Below are positions 60,695-64,000 of a stretch of DNA of 64,000 nt, in pieces. How positions within the stretch are numbered: position 1 is the stretch's first letter; each line of letters begins with the position of its first letter. The DNA is taken from positions 52,445-116,444 of the forward strand of contig CAKMKG010000004.1 in NCBI GenBank assembly GCA_927441425.1, written 5' to 3'. Below the pieces are notes generated by a model, which was not told the origin of the DNA, ran no database searches, and was given only the letters and a program-made list of their open reading frames with translations. The translations under genes were made by a program, and so were the position numbers. The DNA comes from an uncultured Bacillota bacterium. GTDB taxonomy: Bacteria; Bacillota; Clostridia; Peptostreptococcales; Anaerovoracaceae.

Positions 60695-63491
60695 CATCTT
60701 CATCATCCTCATCATCAATATCAATCCAATTTTTTAACTCATTTATATTTACCACATAATTTGCAGTTTTTTCTTTTTTGCCTAAATCAGGGAATCCAAG
60801 TCCAAGCGCAAATAAGAACATCGGGCATTTAATTAAAGGATGTTCATCGTTTTCTGGCTTAGTTTTAATTATATGGATCATAAGAATTGGTTTGCGCTCC
60901 TTAATCAGATATGTACGATCAGAAATCTTTTCTTTATCACTATCTTCTTTGCCTTTATTACGTTCTGCTACATCATTTTTAATACGCTCTATTTCTTCAA
61001 AACTCAATCCTATTCGAGTTGACGTTCCAGCACCAACTTTAACGTGTGTACCACTCACACGAAGCATGCTTGTATCTTCCTTAATTACATGTAATTCTGG
61101 CTCAATAATTATGTTGTCATTTTTTCCTCTTAAAATATATGGTTCCTTAACAGAACCAAAAGGCACTGCGACATCCCATTTTTCTAAAATATCCTTATTA
61201 TTTTCAATATACTCGGCTAATGCCTGTGATTGAAAATTTAAATGCCATACATGTGTATCAAAGGAGCGGACTAGATCAACGATATATTTTTGAGATATAT
61301 TTCTCCATAATATAGCACGTGGACTATTATTAATTTCTCTTTCAACGCCATCAATACCATCTATTAAACAAATAAATTGCTTGCATGCCTCCTCGTTTTT
61401 ATCTAATACTTCAAGGCGGTTCTTTAATCTAGGGGTTTCTAAGAGCCTTCCAGAGACAGTTATAGGGCGAGTTACCGTAGTACCTGTACGCATTTTATTT
61501 CTTGCAGTTACAATTAATGAGTTGGGATCTTGTCTGACTTTCAGTCCAAATTCTTCCGGCGTTTGATGTTGTTTTTCCATTCTCATTAATTCAGCTTTAA
61601 GTTCATTAGTTGCATCGGTAATAAAACCATACCAATCAACAGCATCTTCGGCCATCCATATTTTAAAAAGATCATCATAGCCAGACCTGTAACCAAACCA
61701 ACGTCCCATCTGCAGTAATGCGTCATACATCATCGTATTGCGATAAAAATAGCTGACACAGAGTCCCTCAAGTGTTAATCCTCGAGACAAGCTATTTCCC
61801 CCCACTGCAATTACCCTAAATCCTATGTTTTTATATGCATAGTAATTTAGGCTCGCTGCACCTGTTGATTGGTTCACAGCTCGGACTTCTACTCGTTTAA
61901 GTGAATCAAATAGGAATTCATTTAGCAATAACTCCCAATTTATTTCAGCAATTTTTTCAAAATTATACTTGTCCCAAATAGCTTTTAATAGCTGTATATT
62001 TTTTATTTCCAAAGACTTTGAAGTTGGCAGTTTAGCAAAATCTTCAACATCCGACTTAATTCTTTTAATCCACTCTTCAATTAATTCCGCAATTTTATTT
62101 TGTACATCGGTAAATCTACTGACATTAATTAGCATTGAGCAGTGTTCACAATCATCTCCGCGTAAATCTCTGACTACTGTCGATAATAAGAAATACAATA
62201 TAGCCTCTACTAATGATTCCGGCAAATCGTAAAGGTCATCGACTAATGTTTTTTTATGTCCGAATTGAAAATAATGAATCATTTCATTATTTTTTATCTC
62301 TATGATTGAGTTATAGTAAGAAGCATTTAATCTGATATGCCAATCCTCCTCGTACCCTATTCCAAAAATTGCATCTGCTCCAATATAATGAGATGGTGTT
62401 GGTAAAACCGTAATGAAGTGTTCAGGGAAAAGGTCATCTGGCAATCCGTCTGGGGTCTGGGGATCAATAAATATGTTCGCGAATGGTGTTGCGGTTATCC
62501 CAAGGTAAGAAGATCGTGTAAAACTATTTAGGATATTCCTGATCGCAATATTTATCGCTGCGGGATTTGATTCTTCAGATTTTGTATTGACTGATGCATT
62601 GTCTGCTTCGTCATCAATCAGAAGGAGGGGCAAGTCAATTTTATTGAATTCATCAGCATTATTCTCAACTAACCATTTATGCAAATTATTAAGTATGCTT
62701 TTATTTTTCTTAACAACAAACAGCGCAGTTCCCTTTAAATTACGTAAGGTTAAATCATTACTTTTTAGCACTGCCTTATTAAAGTCTGTACTAACAGAAG
62801 TAAAACACGAAATTCTTTTTTCAGGATCAAATGGGCCGATTTTGCCAACACCTACTGATTTATTTTTTATAGTTTGATCGGCTTTTGTATCCAGCGCATA
62901 CTTACTTTCTCTGCCTGCAAATTCTGCATCTAGGCGTTCTTGCGTTTGAAAACGTAAATTCTCCATCAAACCGGCTAAAACAATAATCACTCTGTAGCCA
63001 CAATCTGCTGCCTTATTACATATTGCAGTGTATGTTGCCGTTTTGCCAGATTGCACATCGCCAAGAAGTAGTCCTCTCCTCTTGAAAAATATATTTGGAT
63101 TTGTTGGATCTCCAAGGTCATCCATTATGCTATTCGTTGTAGCATTTAATTTTCTGGTTACCTCTGTACTCCATTTTTTCTTACTTTCTAAATATTTTCT
63201 ATACCTGTTCCAATAAAAACCATCATTTTTATTCATTGGATACCATGATTGATGATTGATATCGACCCCCTTTAATGAATGTTGATTTCCAATTGAAACG
63301 AGAATAGTTTCTCTAAGTGTTTTTATTAATATGTTAAATTCGGTATCAGTAATTGGATAAACATTACTACAATTGCTACGAATAATTTCAGCTTCCTCAC
63401 TTAGTTGCTCAAGTGTAGGCAGAGTATCTTCGTATTTTGCGTTTATTGCACCAATAATCATACCCGATAGTATCTCAGCATTCCTTATCAT
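60681..63491 (-). CDS. Z1-domain helicase-like ATPase
   Basis: A 936-residue protein. A superfamily-2-like P-loop is at GDVQSGKT (144-151), with motif II LLLIDDEADNAS and motif III-like YLGITATPFAN. The Z1 domain follows: AVGGNSLSRGLTLEGLCVSYFYRNTMMYDALLQMGRWFGYRSGYDDLFKIW. The end is strongly acidic (DIDDEDDEDDD). Z1 proteins are the motor component of R-M systems that carry MutL/MORC-like ATPases. Its ATG overlaps the stop of the GHKL gene, and its stop overlaps the DUF4420 start, so the operon is tightly coupled. Confidence 0.92.
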   Translation of the reverse strand: MIRNAEILSGMIIGAINAKYEDTLPTLEQLSEEAEIIRSNCSNVYPITDTEFNILIKTLRETILVSIGNQHSLKGVDINHQSWYPMNKNDGFYWNRYRKYLESKKKWSTEVTRKLNATTNSIMDDLGDPTNPNIFFKRRGLLLGDVQSGKTATYTAICNKAADCGYRVIIVLAGLMENLRFQTQERLDAEFAGRESKYALDTKADQTIKNKSVGVGKIGPFDPEKRISCFTSVSTDFNKAVLKSNDLTLRNLKGTALFVVKKNKSILNNLHKWLVENNADEFNKIDLPLLLIDDEADNASVNTKSEESNPAAINIAIRNILNSFTRSSYLGITATPFANIFIDPQTPDGLPDDLFPEHFITVLPTPSHYIGADAIFGIGYEEDWHIRLNASYYNSIIEIKNNEMIHYFQFGHKKTLVDDLYDLPESLVEAILYFLLSTVVRDLRGDDCEHCSMLINVSRFTDVQNKIAELIEEWIKRIKSDVEDFAKLPTSKSLEIKNIQLLKAIWDKYNFEKIAEINWELLLNEFLFDSLKRVEVRAVNQSTGAASLNYYAYKNIGFRVIAVGGNSLSRGLTLEGLCVSYFYRNTMMYDALLQMGRWFGYRSGYDDLFKIWMAEDAVDWYGFITDATNELKAELMRMEKQHQTPEEFGLKVRQDPNSLIVTARNKMRTGTTVTRPITVSGRLLETPRLKNRLEVLDKNEEACKQFICLIDGIDGVEREINNSPRAILWRNISQKYIVDLVRSFDTHVWHLNFQSQALAEYIENNKDILEKWDVAVPFGSVKEPYILRGKNDNIIIEPELHVIKEDTSMLRVSGTHVKVGAGTSTRIGLSFEEIERIKNDVAERNKGKEDSDKEKISDRTYLIKERKPILMIHIIKTKPENDEHPLIKCPMFLFALGLGFPDLGKKEKTANYVVNINELKNWIDIDDEDDEDDDIQ

Positions 63492-64000
63492 AGTAATTCA
63501 CCTTTCTCAATCGCATCGCGAATATCAATTTCATATTCACAAAAAGGATCAGCTAGTAAGAGATTCTCTACCATTGTTTGGGAGGTTTCAGAATCATAAG
63601 AAGTTAGTATTGATCGTAATAAGTTAATAATTGTCGAATCATTATAGATAGTCTCATTTGCAATTTTCTCATCATTTGTTAAGTCCATAAATAATGAATT
63701 TAACGGCAATGTGCTTTCTATTTGTGATAATAAAGTATCCATTTGAATTTTTAATTGTGGATACACAGCAATTATCCCATCCACCAAAGGATAGTCACGA
63801 TTAATTACATATAAGATTGCATCATCCCGTGTTGTTATCCTATTCCATAAATGGATACTAGAATCAGATTGTTCTTTTTTACCTCGATATGTCCATGTTC
63901 TTTTACTCCCATCAGTAATTTTATTAATTACATTTGATAAGTTTATCCGGACTTCCTCTGGGGGAACTGCCGTTGATTTTTTTATGTCAAGCGTCCAAAG
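63488..64000 (-). CDS. GHKL (MutL/MORC-like) ATPase, C-terminal part
   Basis: The frame runs off the right edge; 170 residues of the C-terminus are visible. LDIKKSTAVPPEEVRINLSNVI and the RTWTYRGKK region match the end of the GHKL-ATPase proteins that precede Z1 genes, where W.LDIKKS.A.PP is a constant feature. The ATP-binding motifs themselves lie outside the window, so the assignment rests on this tail and on gene order. Its stop overlaps the Z1 start in ATGA fashion. It should be the first or an early gene of the operon. Confidence 0.75.
   Translation of the reverse strand, partial: LWTLDIKKSTAVPPEEVRINLSNVINKITDGSKRTWTYRGKKEQSDSSIHLWNRITTRDDAILYVINRDYPLVDGIIAVYPQLKIQMDTLLSQIESTLPLNSLFMDLTNDEKIANETIYNDSTIINLLRSILTSYDSETSQTMVENLLLADPFCEYEIDIRDAIEKGELL

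Noticed and set aside
1..64000. CRISPR arrays, insertion-sequence transposases, rRNA genes or an integrase.
   Set aside because: No regularly spaced repeats, transposase or tyrosine/serine recombinase motifs, or rRNA-like sequence were seen on either strand.

Overview
The window looks like a chromosome segment of a strictly anaerobic, low-to-medium GC member of the Bacillota (class Clostridia). The evidence is the [FeFe]-hydrogenase maturation operon (TM1266-like regulator, HydE, HydG, HydF), an [FeFe]-hydrogenase-like protein, an oxygen-independent ribonucleotide reductase (NrdD/NrdG), and a 4-hydroxybutyryl-CoA dehydratase that keeps its four iron-sulfur ligands. Together with Shine-Dalgarno-rich starts, this recalls amino-acid or aminobutyrate fermenting clostridia. 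I infer the genus no further.

Layout. Bases 1-3.6 kb hold ordinary genes: the end of an FGGY sugar kinase, a HAD phosphatase, an ArsC/Spx-like protein, a DUF421 membrane protein and a MarR-flavodoxin operon with a palindromic operator. Bases 3.65-13.2 kb form an AT-rich island bounded by tRNA-Ala-derived sequence. Its main operon encodes Dam methylase, HerA ATPase, NurA nuclease, an unrecognised 330-residue protein and a four-helix membrane protein. It also carries a DUF6236-like gene and a DUF4365-nuclease-like gene. A hairpin-rich stretch and the tRNA-Val/tRNA-Ala pair close it. Bases 13.4-21 kb hold an SPFH protein with a ribbon-helix-helix partner, an NAD(P)H-hydrate epimerase and a large two-component system: a kinase with two kinase modules, a SARP-like response regulator and a REC-only protein.

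Bases 21.2-30.5 kb hold the hydrogenase maturation operon behind a structured leader, a PAS histidine kinase and nrdD-nrdG. Bases 30.7-38.5 kb hold a giant poly-HAMP chemoreceptor, a broken PAS-GGDEF gene, an [FeFe]-hydrogenase-like protein, a SIMPL protein and a lipoprotein. Bases 38.6-48.7 kb hold an aminotransferase/PhzF/MocR cluster and a permease/two-amidohydrolase/AraC cluster. Bases 48.8-55.6 kb hold PspC, ppx-ppk, 4-hydroxybutyryl-CoA dehydratase and a YfiH/PgeF protein.

Bases 55.6-64 kb are a second AT-rich defence block read leftward: the end of a GHKL ATPase, a Z1 helicase-like protein, a DUF4420 PD-(D/E)XK nuclease, an AIPR protein, a 5-methylcytosine methyltransferase and a decayed vsr gene. 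This matches the MutL/MORC-ATPase restriction-modification type known from comparative genomics.

Most notable: the tRNA-bounded Dam-HerA-NurA island with two unassigned partners, and tandem heptamers with 11-bp spacing in front of two signalling genes, a spacing typical of SARP regulators, in a window that encodes a SARP-like regulator.
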